A stretch of DNA of 64,000 nucleotides from contig AP025056.1 of the NCBI GenBank assembly GCA_036186865.1, positions 27,790,605 to 27,854,604 of the forward strand. The letters run 5' to 3'. Position numbers and translations under genes: made by a program. This DNA is from Eustoma russellianum. Lineage: Eukaryota; Streptophyta; Magnoliopsida; Gentianales; Gentianaceae. The notes under the pieces were generated by a model. It saw nothing but the letters and a program-made list of their open reading frames with translations, was not told the DNA's origin and ran no database searches. Shown here piece after piece: positions 53,351 to 64,000 of the stretch (positions are counted from its first letter, which is position 1; every line of letters starts with the position of its first letter).

Positions 53351-56300
53351 TGTTACCATAGCGCCCTGCATCCCGGCCCATCTGGATACAGTGCACCCGC
53401 CGTACTTCACTAAGGAGAGTACTAGGCATCGATCCATAACATGTCGTGGCCCATGATAAATGCATGGACTTTCGTTCTTACATGTCAACAAGTAAGCGAA
53501 ACCGTGGCAAAATTTAAAACCTCAAATTAAAAACGTCTATGAAATCATCCTTTGTTTTACAACCCAAGTCAAAAGTACCAAAATTCTCAAAAGTAAATGT
53601 TTCCCATCACGATTACATAACAAGTCATCGGTCACAACCAGCACGTCAAGTCTCCTAATTCGTCCATCTTTCGCTGCGCTCACGGGTAGGGGACCCTAGG
53701 TTCATCCTCAATCCATTCTACCTTGGTCCCTGCAGTCTCTGGGAGGAAAAATAGGGGGTGAGTGACAAAGTCACCAGCAAGTATACTATAAATAATCGAG
53801 GATTAAATGGAAAGTACATACAAGAACAAAACCCCAAAAATTTTGGTTTAGAAACATACCTAACCTCCATCCAATACCCGTTAGTGATCAACACTTAATG
53901 CATCAAGATCATGACTTAAACAAGATCATTACTTAAAGAACATAACAATAAAAGACTGTAACTCGCATAAGTTCGTAACACATCAAGGATCATCACCTAG
54001 TAAGATCATAACTTAGGAGCTACCAAGTTATAACAATTTAGTCCAAGTATCATGTGCCACTACACGATGACTCAATAAAGGTGACATGCATGCATATGTA
54101 CGTGTGATGCATAATGATAGAATGATGATATGATCTTTCGTGCCTTTCTTTCAAAACATCATCGTCAAGAAATCAATAGAGTGTTGAGATCTATCTTCCC
54201 GGATCTAAGGTGGTCACGTCTCTCCTTCGAATCTATTACTCCCGGATTTAGAACGGTAACATCATCACTTATCGGGTCTATTCTCTCCGGGCCCAAACAG
54301 TCCATATCAGGTCTATTCTCTCCGGGCCTGAACGGTCCATATCATCAGATCAATTAACCCCGAACCTGGGCGGGTCCTTACTGGCCAGGAAACATACACA
54401 CACGGTACTGGTGGGAAGTGTTCTTTTTAAAACAGAATCTTTTCTTTAAAAATGCTTTTCATCTTCCTTTCGCATAAAAATCAGTTCCACAAATCATGTA
54501 AATAACGGTGATGCAATGCATGACATGTAATATGCAAATCATGATATAATGTGTTACATATACACGTACGTACCACTTGTTCGTTATGCTGGAAAAATTT
54601 CCAGCATTATCTTTCCTTATATTCGGCCTCACTCCACATGGTTAGGCCCACTATCATGAGTGCTTGTCATACATATGCTTAAAAATGTCATTTCTATAAT
54701 AGAAACCTTGTAACGGTGTAAAATGTGTAAGACACTTAGTCTAATTAACTACGAAACAAGGCTGCTAAAATTTAGGCAACTCGGCGCCCCTTTCTTTTGT
54801 TTCTCCTATAAGCCCATTAAAATCCTTTTTAATTTGGGCCGGCTTTGGAAAACTATCATAAAACTTCCATTAATTGGTGTTTGAAGGCCCAAGCCGTATA
54901 TCTAAGCCTAAGTCCATTAGAACAAGGCCTTATATCAAGTTCCTCAATTCTGCCCAAAATTTCAGACTAGTGACGCCCACTTAATTGTGGAGTTTCTCCT
55001 TCAATTAGTTATCCTAAGATAAATAGCTTTCATAAAAAGGTTCACATATGTCCTAAGTAGTTGACATAAAAGTTTCGCGGATTTATAATATCGCTAGAGG
55101 AGTCATATATTCTTTTTTCCAAAAACCATTACATGCTGAATTTTGGATTAACCAATTTTACTATAAGTTTTAGTGTGACCACACCGTAAATCCTTTTTCA
55201 AAAATTCCAGCACTCAAGATTAGAAAACACATAGGGCTAGTACCCTACCAAAAATCAGCCCAAATGCATATTCCTACAGTCTATTTCCTGGTTACTCATT
55301 ATGTCATATAAAATCTGTTTAGCGCAGAAATTTCCAGCATGACCATTTCTAATAAAAATTTCGTTAAATATAATCTGTAACTCATTTTAATACAATTCCA
55401 ACTCTCATACTTAATATACACATAGGGCTAGTGTCATACCAAAAATCAACTAGTTTGAATTTCCCTAAGGTCTCATTTCAGGTCTCACAAAACGGCCTAA
55501 AATTTGCCCTGCTCCAGTGGATTTAAAATTTTGTCACATTTCATTCCTAAATAGCCCTTACTTGCATTGTTTGACATAAATACTTCATTAAACTTCAATC
55601 TCACCTTTTTCATGGGAAATTTACAGATTCAACACATTTCAAGCGCCATATACAAATCTTTTCAAAACAGCTTTTATGCCACATACATCACTATTTGGCC
55701 ATGCACAACTTGTTCCCACTAAATCCAACCTTAGCAAGACTTGGTGCACACGCACCCTGACCCTCAGACAGCCCATTTTCGTACATGCAAGGCAAAATCA
55801 CATTTCCACCGTAGCCCCCATCCATGGAAAAGAAAGGATCTTTAGCATGTTCATCTTGGATTATCACATAGTAGTGTTTAAAATCAACAAAGAATCCACC
55901 TTTGGAGAAAAACTCACACATACACGCCACTTAACCCCTAGGCCGAAGGTTTCATGCATCAAAGCTTAGCATTTCACATCTAAGATTAAATCTTAAGGTT
56001 ATCTAGTCATTCATACAAGCACTTTCACATTCAAGCCACAACAAGTATAGTGTACTTGCCTTTTCAACTTACTCCGGTTGAAAGATGTATGGAAAAGTGG
56101 AAACCTTTCTCCTCTTTATGCATATACCCCACGGTTTTGGGAAGAAAAAGAGGTAAATGGTTAGTTTTCATTCTTAAGTAGAAGATACACTTAGTAAGGG
56201 TTAGATGGACTTACCAAAATGAAGCTTGAGTAGTGTTCAAGCCTATCAAGACTAGGATCCACAAAAGCTTGAGACTCTTGAGCCTAGTGACCATTGAAGG

Positions 56301-57322
56301 TCACAGTTTAGGGCAAGAAGGATAAGTGAGCTTCAAGCTAAGTAAAAGGTAAAATTTTCCTTGAAAGTTGAGTATGTACTTACCTAATTCCTCTTGAGCT
56401 TGGATGAATCCTAGGTCTCCTTGGTATACCCATGGCCATGTGGTTTAAGGAAAAAAGAAGAGAAGAATGTTTCTTGCTCTTAGTGTACTTTGAGTGTTGG
56501 GAAGACGGGAGGTTACTCTCTTGTGTTTTTGGAGTGATTCTTCCTTCTTAGCTATGTTGTTGCCGTTGGAGGGCAAAGGGAAGGGGTGAAAGACTTACTA
56601 TAGTAAGGTTAAGGAATTAACCTTACTTACTTTATTTAATTTTAGTTACTTTAACCTTGGTTACTTTTTAGTTAATCAAGGTTACTTTATCACTAACCTT
56701 GACTACTTTATTCTAATCATAGTTACTTTTGAACTAAACTTAGTTACTTTATCTAACCATAGTTACTTTAACCTTGGGTTGGATGAAAATTAACCATGGT
56801 GGAGTAAACACCTCCCTTGGTTGGCTACCCCCCTCCCATCCGGCGGTTGGGGTCTTTAATGACTCCAACAATGCCTTAATTAAGGTAACTTCCCCCCTTT
56901 TTCTTATTTATTTTATTTTCCCCTTCTTTCTTTTAAAATGGTTAATTAGGAAAAATGTTTGAGCCCTCTTTGGGCTAAGGGCCGAAAATGAGGTGTTGGG
57001 TTGAAACCAAATTTTTTTGCTACTACCCAAACTTGTTGAATTACTTGTTGGCTTACTTAAAAGATAGCCCTTAAAATCCTAGGAGATTCCATTAAGGCCT
57101 TTCTTAATGTTGTGGCTGAAATCTCACAAGTCTTTGGGAGTGAATTGGGCTTCTACTCATGGTCCAATATTCATGCTTGAAATTATATTTTTACATATTG
57201 CTTTCTGTAACGTAATCTAAAATAATAATCATCGACTCAATAAATTGTAATTGCAGACATATCTTGTCAAATATTCTCTCAAACGGGTCTCAAGTACAAT
57301 GGGTTCCTAATTGGTTACAACA
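53351..57322 (-). repeat. Gypsy-2 3' LTR (about 4 kb)
   Basis: The sense start TGTTGTAACC is at 57322 next to a purine tract. The sense end is placed near 53351 because GGGCGCTATGG there resembles the Gypsy-1 LTR end GGGCGCTACA; this boundary is tentative. The interior has a two- to three-copy repeat (TCTATTCTCTCCGGGCC, about 54240-54350) and a TTAGTTACTTTA-rich tandem block (about 56600-56790). No protein frame with known motifs is inside. Length fits Tekay-type LTRs. Confidence 0.55.
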
Positions 57323-57338
57323 TCCTCCCCCTCTTATT
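57323..57338 (-). other. Gypsy-2 polypurine tract
   Basis: The sense sequence AATAAGAGGGGGAGGA lies directly before the LTR start and after the TTCGAGGACGAA sequence often found there in chromoviruses. Confidence 0.75.
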
Positions 57339-57367
57339 ACAAGTTTCGTCCTCGAAACTTAAGAATG

Positions 57368-58612
57368 CTAGTCAAAGAGGTGAGGGTACAAGTTCTTCAT
57401 GCTTTCTTCCACTTCCCAGGTAGCTTCATCAACGGAATGGTTCTTCCATTGCACCTTGACCATAGGTATCGATCCTCTCCTTAACACCTTTTCCTTACGA
57501 TCAACTATCCTTTCCGGTTCTTCTACGTATGTCGCATCGGCTTCGATTTTCAAGGGTTGTTCCTCTATAACATGGCTAGGCTCGTGCACATACCGACGAA
57601 GTTGAGATACATGAAACAAATCATGTAATTGAGATAGTGAGGGCAGTAGTGCGAGTCGATAAGCAACTTCCCCGATTCTTTCAAGAACCTCACAGTGTCC
57701 AATAAATCTTGGGCTTAATTTCTCTTTGATACCGAATCTTTTAACTCCTTTTGTCGGCGACACCTTTAAAAACACTTTTTCCCTGACTTGAAATTCTAAT
57801 GGTTGCCGCTTCTCATCTGCCCAAACTTTGCTTCTATCTTGGGCCGCTTGTAACTTTTGCCTTATGATTCTTATTTTCTCTCGAGTCTGCTCCACTAGGT
57901 CGGGTCTAGTAAGAATCCTATCTCCGATTTCATCGCAGTAGAGCGGAGATAGGCACTTTCTTCCATAAAGTGCTTCATACGCAGCCAACCCTATGGATCG
58001 ATGGTAACTATTGTTATTAGAAAATTCTACTAGTTTGAGACTCCGATCCCAGCTTCCCCCAAAGTCAAGTACGCAAGATCGCAGCATGTCTTACAATGTC
58101 TGAATGGTCCTTTCCGATTGTCCATCAGTTTGGAGATGAAATGCCGAGCTCATGCGGATCTCAGTGCCCATTGCTTTCTGAAAAGCTGTCCAAAATCGTG
58201 ATGTGAAGCGAAGGTCGCGGTCACAAACAATGCTTAGGGGTACTCCATGAAGACTCACAATTTGTTCAACATACATCGAAGCCAATTTCTCCATTAGAGC
58301 CTTGATCGTCATAGCCATGAAGTGGGCGGACTTTGTTAGGCGATCGACGACTACCCAAATGGTATCGTATCCGCTCTTTGTTCTAGGTAGGTCTGTAACA
58401 AAATCCATAGTAATATGGTCCCACTTCCATTCGGGAACTTCAAGAGGTTGTAGAAACCCAACGGGTTTCTGATGTTCCGCTTTCACCTTCTGGCAAACGA
58501 GGCACTTCTCTACGAATTCTGTAATATGTCTTTTCATGCCATGCCACCAGAATCGTTGCTTCAAATCTTGATACATCTTATTGGCTCAGGGTGAATAGAT
58601 AATCGAGAGTTG
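57368..58612 (-). pseudogene. Gypsy-2 integrase with chromodomain-like tail, truncated
   Basis: It is the last part of pol. The N-terminal zinc region (HNSRLSIHP, then CLVCQKVKAEHQ) is followed by the integrase core with its acidic residues in ITMDFVTDLPRT, VCDRDLRF and SERTIQTL. A TAA at 58091-58093 replaces the catalytic-helix Glu position of TLEDML. Beyond it 239 codons are open: NNNSYHRSIGLAAYEALYGRKC, a GPY/F-like module with GHC instead of GPY, and VKVQWKNHSVDEATWEVEESM. There is a frameshift near 58580. Everything upstream (gag, protease, RT) is replaced by Copia-D at about 58612. Confidence 0.9.
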
Positions 58613-60303
58613 TGTGCCTATTATAGTCTTATCTTGTGGTCCTGTCACTAAATCCCAAACATCATTTCTTACGAATTGATTTAGTTCATCATGCATAGCA
58701 TTAATCCAAGAAGAATCACTCAAAGCATCAAAACGTTTTTAGGTTCAATTTCGGATATCATAGCATGAAATTGGTTTATTTCATCCGGATTTATTCTTTT
58801 ACATGGTTGAACACCATGAGTAATGTCGACTATAATGACATCGTGTGGGTGATCCCTATGCCATCTTGGTTGATTATTCTCTAAATTCTCATGCATTTCT
58901 AGTGTGTTCAATTCATCATTCACAACATCATCCTCTACATCATCTAATATGGGCTTTAGTTCAAAATCATCATCATATTCTTTATCTTTTTCAACCTCAC
59001 CAAATTCATTAAAATTCACATGAATGGATTCTAAAATTTATCTAGTGATGGGATCATAACATCTATATGCTTTTGAATTCACAGAATACCCAACACAAAT
59101 GCATTCAATTGATTATAAATTATCTTTCGTATTCAAAACAAAACATTTGCAACCAAACACACGAAAGTAATCAATTTTAGGCATGCGATTATTTACTATC
59201 TCATAAGAAGTTTTATTTATTTTCTTTCTAATTGACAAATGATTAACTATATAGCATGCACAATTTATGGCTTCTGCCCACAAAAATCGAGGCAATTTAT
59301 TTACACAAAATATGGTTCTAGACATTTCTTGTAGCGTCATATTCTTTCTTTCTACTACTCCGTTTAGTTGTGGAGTTCTAGGTGGCAAAAATCCGCGTTT
59401 GATTCCTTTTTCTTCGCAAAATGCAATCATGTCCTTGTTTTTAAATTCACCGCCTCTATCGCTTTCAACCTTTTTCATATTTAAACCATATTCATTTTCA
59501 AGTTGTTTTATTAGTTTCGCAATCTCAATGGCACTATCATCTTTATTTGCAAGAAATAAAATCCAAGTATAGCTAGAAAAATCATCAACGATAAGACATG
59601 CATAATGACGTCCATCGAGACTCTTAGTACGGCTAGGACCAAAAAAATCAATGTGTAGTAATTCTAAAACTCTAGACGTACTAATTTCATTTTTGCGTTT
59701 AAGTGACTCGCGTGTTTGTTTGCCTTTAATACAAGATTCACACAACTGAAAGTTGTCTAAATCAAGTTTAGGCAATCCTCGTATTAGGTTCTTTCGTTGA
59801 AATTTTTCAAGTGTAGAAATGTCAATGTGTCCTAAACATCTATGCCACAAATTAACGTTAGGTTCATTTGATATAAAACACTTAACCTTAGCGTCTAACA
59901 TGTCATCCATAGAAAGCGTAAAAATATTTCCTTCTCTTTTTCCTGTTAATACTGTTTCTCTATTTTTATTTATTATGTTGCAATATGGATGAGTGACACA
60001 CATATCAAAACCGTTGTTAATGAACTATGAGATGCTAAGTAGATTATAAGATAGATTACTTACCAGGAAGACGTTGGAGATTTGAAGGGTACTTGGGCTA
60101 CCGATTGTACCTTTTCCGATGATTCTTCCTTCATTGTTGTCTCCAAAGGTCAAGGATCTGCCTTTTGTGACCTTCTTCAACTTTGAAAACAAGCTCGGGT
60201 CACCCGTCATGTGTCTCAAGAAACCACTGTCAAGGAACCACTTGATAGATGTGTCTTTTGATGGATGGGTTCCTTGCAATGTAAAACAATGATTTAGGTA
60301 CCC
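58613..60303 (-). pseudogene. Copia-D pol: protease and integrase, broken
   Basis: The protease frame 60279-60025 has KWFLDSGFLRHMTGD; the usual CSRHM is FLRHM, so zinc or structural features may be altered. A TAG near 60025 replaces Gln before FINNGF. Integrase 60003-59113 shows LWHRCLGHIDISTLEKF, LCESCIKGKQ, LLHIDFFGPSRT, ESDRGGEFKNKD and NGVVERKNMTLQE, and ends FGCKCFVLNTKDNL. A deletion or frameshift near 59110 leads to the acidic linker at 59019-58720. The coding sequence stops shortly before the RT region at the Gypsy-2 junction. Confidence 0.9.
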
Positions 60304-60333
60304 TTTTAATTTGGGTCCTTACAAGTTAGTTAT

Positions 60334-62248
60334 TCACCTCTTTGTAAAAGTATCTTTCGGTACCGATACTTGGGTGATCCTTCTCGGTCTAGCAAATGGT
60401 AAGAATGTAGATGAAGGAGCAACATAATAGACATGTGGTGAGAAAGCATTAGGCCTTTGGCCGAGAATCCCCTTATACGCATCATATGGTGTGCATTTGT
60501 GATATGTTCTAGTGTCAGTGTGCATAGTGTGTGATCTAGATGCATGGAATGAATGTCGTGTATGTGTACATGGTTTCTTCTCATATCTATACGGCACATA
60601 ATTATATCTTGTATGATATTAAGAAGAAGCATGACGAGATGAAGGGAGAGGGGGCCTAGAGGCGCCATATGTGTCTTAGGTGTTTCTATTTTCTTAGACA
60701 AAATAAATTTGGTTGGTTTAATTGATGTTTCGTTTCTCTCAATGTACCCTAATCCGGTTTTATCACTATCATGCTTTTGTGATAAAATGATGTGATCTAG
60801 CATGTTAGTTCATGTGTCAATTGTTTCATCATTTTCTGTAATACCGTATTCCTTAATTTCAAATTTGAAATCTCGGATTTCATTTCATTATCATGTGTAG
60901 TTAATGATGAGATCTCTAATTTTAATGCATTGATGATGCATGACGACTCTTTTTTTAATCGTTTAATTGAGACATAAGATTCGTGTTAGAAGATTCTAAC
61001 AACTCCTTGTCTTCAATTAATCGTTTCTTTTCTTTAGCGAGAGTCTTGGTGAATTTGTGCAATTCTAAATATTGACTAAAAAGATCATCATATGAAGGTT
61101 CAGAATTAGAGTCGGAATCAGAAGATACCTCGTTTGATGCTTTGGATACAACGCATACTTGTGTTGTCTTCTCTTCTGTATCAGTCTCAGAGTCGGATGT
61201 GTCACTCTAAGTAGAGGCCTTAAGAGCTCTTCTCCTTTGTTTAGGTTTTGAGACGAGTCTAGTTTTGGTCCGATCCTTGTCAAGGTGTTTGTTTGTTTGT
61301 CCTTGTCAAGTCATAAGATAAATGTCCCAGTTTCCCGCATTCATAGCACTTCACGTCCTTGTCATTTGTATTATTTTTATTTCTTTTAGTGAAAGTAGCC
61401 TTATGTTTGTTTTTAAATGACTTTCTCATGAATTTTCTCAAACCTTTAGCCAATACTATCAATTCGTCATTGTCTGATTCGGAATCACTATCATCTACAT
61501 GATCGGAAGAAGTAGAGATGTATTCATTTGATTTAAAAGAAATAGTCTTACCTTGTTTTGACGCTGATTCCGATCTCCTTAAAGTAAGTTTGTTTACCTA
61601 TACCTTTAGCGCTCTAATTAGTTCCTCCAATTTTATTGATTTGGTTTCTTTACATTCCTCTATTGCTGTGACTTTAGGGTCCCATTCGGATGGAAGACTT
61701 CGTAATACCTTTTGGACCTTTTCCTGCGTAGAGAAAGCTTTGCCAAGAGACTCAAGAGAATTATAGATGTTAGTCAAGCGTAGATCTATATCAACAATAG
61801 ACTCATTTGGCAATAATTTGAAACACTCAAGTGTGGACATAAGCATATTAATCTTGGACTCTTTTACTTGGCTAGTCCTTTCATGTTTCATCTCAAGAAT
61901 TCTCCACATCTCTTGAGCACTTGAGCAATTAGATACGTAACTAGATTCACTTTTACTTAGCCCGTTTAAGAGTAATTGCATGGCCCTAGCATTCAAGCTT
62001 AGTCTCTTTTAGTCATCTTTAGTATATTCTTGTTTCGGTTTTACAACCTCTAGTGTGACACCATCTACAGTAGATAATTTTGAAGGAACAAATGGACCGT
62101 CTTCTATAATAGACCATAGATAAATATCAATAGACATAAGAAAAAGTTTCATTCTTAGTTTCCACTGAATAAAGGACTCACCATCAAAAAGAGGAGGCCT
62201 TTGACTAGACATACCTTCTTGTTCGGTTTTGAAGCTAGTGGTTGCCAT
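60334..62248 (-). pseudogene. Copia-D gag, with stops and frameshifts
   Basis: The ATG at 62248 (MATTSFKTEQEGMSSQ) opens the gag core. A TAA near 62009 interrupts it and a second block (61996-61598) continues to LPSEWDPKVTAIEE. The knuckle CYECGKLGHLSYD lies near 61340 and loses its last cysteine through a shift. The coiled-coil part (about 61060-60800) is broken by stops. The last block, 60597-60334, ends RPRRITQVSVPKDTFTKR and TGA, the same stop as in Copia-B. After the stop, pol continues in the same frame. Confidence 0.87.
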
Positions 62249-62304
62249 CTCACTTAGATTGTTGGATTTTCTTGTTGTGTGTGTGACTGCACTCTGATAC
62301 CACT

Positions 62305-64000
62305 TTTAGGACCTGCAAGGCATCACTAGAAGGGGGGTTGAATAGTGGGTGCGAAAAATTTGGTTTTTAAAATGTTTTGATCCAAAAACCCAACTTTTGA
62401 AAACAATTTCTGTTTTCAGGCCCTATTTTGCAACGTTTGAAAAACTAGGCTATAAACCTTAAAAAACTCTGAAATTCAAAGAGATTGTATTCTCAGATGT
62501 TCTAAGTATCTCCTAAAAATTTCATATCAAAATTCAACTTTTAACCTTTTGAAAAATCGTTTGTGGTTAGATTGCGGAAATCTGCTAGAAACGATAGTCT
62601 GATTTGAAAATTTTATTCCAATTACATCGTGGCTCCATGTGGTCTGAAACTTTAATGACAAACCCCTTACTATATTTATTTAATTGGGTTGAAATATTTT
62701 TGAAAAATTTATGTGGGAAGTATGTCAAATACGTTCAAGTTCTCAACCTTTGCAAGTCTAAAAATCAGATTGCACTAGTCTCAAAACTTTTAACGTTTGA
62801 ATAATTATACTTGTCCCAAAGGGTTGAAACTTGCGACAAATGAAACTTAGAAAATGTGCCTATGTTTCTGCAAAATTTTACAATTTTTGCAATTCTTTTG
62901 CTATTTTTAAGATTGCGATGAAATAGATACAAAGTGCAGGAAACTGAAAGTACTGTGCAGAAAAGTAAAGAACACAAGGAATTTTAAACTGGTTCGGTTA
63001 AATCAACCTACTACAGTCTTCGAGGACACCTTCCTTGGTTATCACTAAACAAAATAACACCTTACCCCACAAGGTTGATGGAGTTACACACAAACTCCAA
63101 CCCTTTACAAACGATACAAGCAATCACACCTTTCACAAACACCACCACCGAACGAATGAAGGATTGATCACACCTTGATCAACCTTTACAACAATGAGCG
63201 TGTATGGTGGTTTAACTTGTATTGCATTTTTTGCACTTTAGAACTTGTGAGACTTGTCTTGCATTTTTTGTTTGCTCTTATCTTTTTTTATTGTGCTTTG
63301 GCCAGCCACTCTATGGCTTTTCTTTACCTTGGAAATGCTCTTTTAAGTCCTTGGAAGAATGCCTTGCATAGATGTGACATCAACTTGCCTACTTGGCAAC
63401 ACTTGATTGGACGATTGTATTGGACTTGCTTACCTGGCACTCCTCGATTGGATGACATTTGTCATCACTTGATGATTGTACAAATCTGAGAATTACACTT
63501 AAAACTTGTGCCAAATTAGTACTAAAAACCTTGCCAAATATCACATAATTAATCCCACATAATTTGCAAAGAAAATTTGTCACCATTAACTCCAAGAATT
63601 CGGCCAGCTCTTTGATTCACATGATGAAATTTTCAGCATGTGCAATATTCTCAACATGTTAAAATTATTTCATACTAGTATTACATCAATCCCTTGAAAA
63701 TGGAGAAGCAAATATGTTACCATTAAGACTCAATTTTCGGCCACCCTTAACTTACACATGCTGAATTTTCAGCATGTGTTCCGGTTGCAGCAAAGTTTAA
63801 AACATTATCTTGTGTAGCTTCCTCCATTATGTCACTAATCTTGTGTAGTCCATTATTTACCAATCAAGATCCCAACTAAGCTCCACATAAGCTTCATCAA
63901 GGCTGAGTAGGCATGTGTAATGGCAATACCATGTGCTGAATTTCATTTTTGTGAACTTTGTAAATTAGTGCACAATAATTATACGTATATGGTATTTTCC
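62305..64000 (-). repeat. Copia-D 5' LTR, part inside the window
   Basis: It begins TTTAGGACCTGCAAGG beside the primer site (TGGTATCAGAG, minus, about 62292-62302) and runs off the window. It matches the Copia-C 5' LTR closely, including palindromes at about 63619 and 63757 and the altered TTTAGG terminus. Confidence 0.88.

Larger units (their letters stand above)
58613..64000 (-). mobile_element. Copia-D: Sirevirus-type element, 5' half, truncated by window and junction
   Basis: It contains integrase, protease, gag, primer site and 1.7 kb of the 5' LTR, reading right to left. It is nearly the same sequence as Copia-C across gag and LTR, by eye around 95% identical, but keeps the segment Copia-C deleted. 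RT and RNase H are missing: the coding sequence changes to Gypsy-2 at about 58612 over a shared GTG/TGTG. Confidence 0.9.

Noticed and set aside
55676..55969. 97-codon frame within the Gypsy-2 LTR
   Set aside because: It is inside LTR sequence, without motif, and overlaps an equally long frame on the other strand.

Overview
The window is plant nuclear DNA, almost certainly from a eudicot, and consists almost entirely of nested and broken retrotransposons. The evidence is: L1-type LINEs whose ORF1 has a DUF4283-like domain plus a CCHC knuckle; Ty1/copia elements of Sirevirus (SIRE/Maximus) type with roughly 2.7-3.0 kb LTRs, a methionine-tRNA type primer site and several polypurine tracts; and Ty3/gypsy chromovirus-like elements. 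I found no convincing host protein gene, tRNA, rRNA or CRISPR array. The species cannot be named from this sequence.

Layout, left to right. 1-530 is an ORF1 fragment of an older LINE (minus). 567-4479 is LINE-1 (plus), cut by Copia-A at 4480. Copia-A (plus) has a 5' LTR at 4480-14140 that is itself split by full-length LINE-2 (minus, 4535-11157) with a 20-bp target duplication; its gag ends at 15073. Gypsy-1 (plus, 15074-21038) has both LTRs truncated. Copia-B (minus, 21039-32363) has both LTRs. Copia-C (minus, 32364-41028) has lost part of its left LTR and sits in the pol gene of Copia-E (plus, 41029-49866). The 3' LTR of Copia-E is split by LINE-3 (plus, about 42775-47544). 49867-52100 is unassigned. 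52101-53350 is LTR-like and ends in a 73-bp ATCGAT-rich tandem repeat. Gypsy-2 (minus, 53351-58612) keeps one LTR and the integrase end of pol. Copia-D (minus, 58613 to the window end) is a close relative of Copia-C.

How the parts work. In the LTR elements, gag supplies particle protein and pol supplies protease, integrase, reverse transcriptase and RNase H (copia order PR-IN-RT-RH, gypsy order PR-RT-RH-IN). In the LINEs, ORF1 is the RNA-binding protein and ORF2 the endonuclease/reverse transcriptase/RNase H. Every gag, pol, ORF1 and ORF2 here carries stops, frameshifts or deletions, so these copies look non-autonomous today.

Most interesting signals. (1) Gypsy-1 pol is interrupted by two short GT-AG segments (108 and 70 bp). 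Each splits a glycine codon in phase 1 at an AG|GT site, and removing each restores the family-conserved sequence; left in, they end translation after Gag and after RT. (2) LINE-2 has an unbroken 332-codon reading frame downstream of ORF2, although ORF1 and ORF2 are frameshifted. (3) The LINE 3' regions carry 28-29 nt hairpins with nearly invariant arms. (4) Copia gag and pol appear to lie in one frame separated by a UGA shared by two diverged copies. (5) The copia LTRs carry repeated palindromes.
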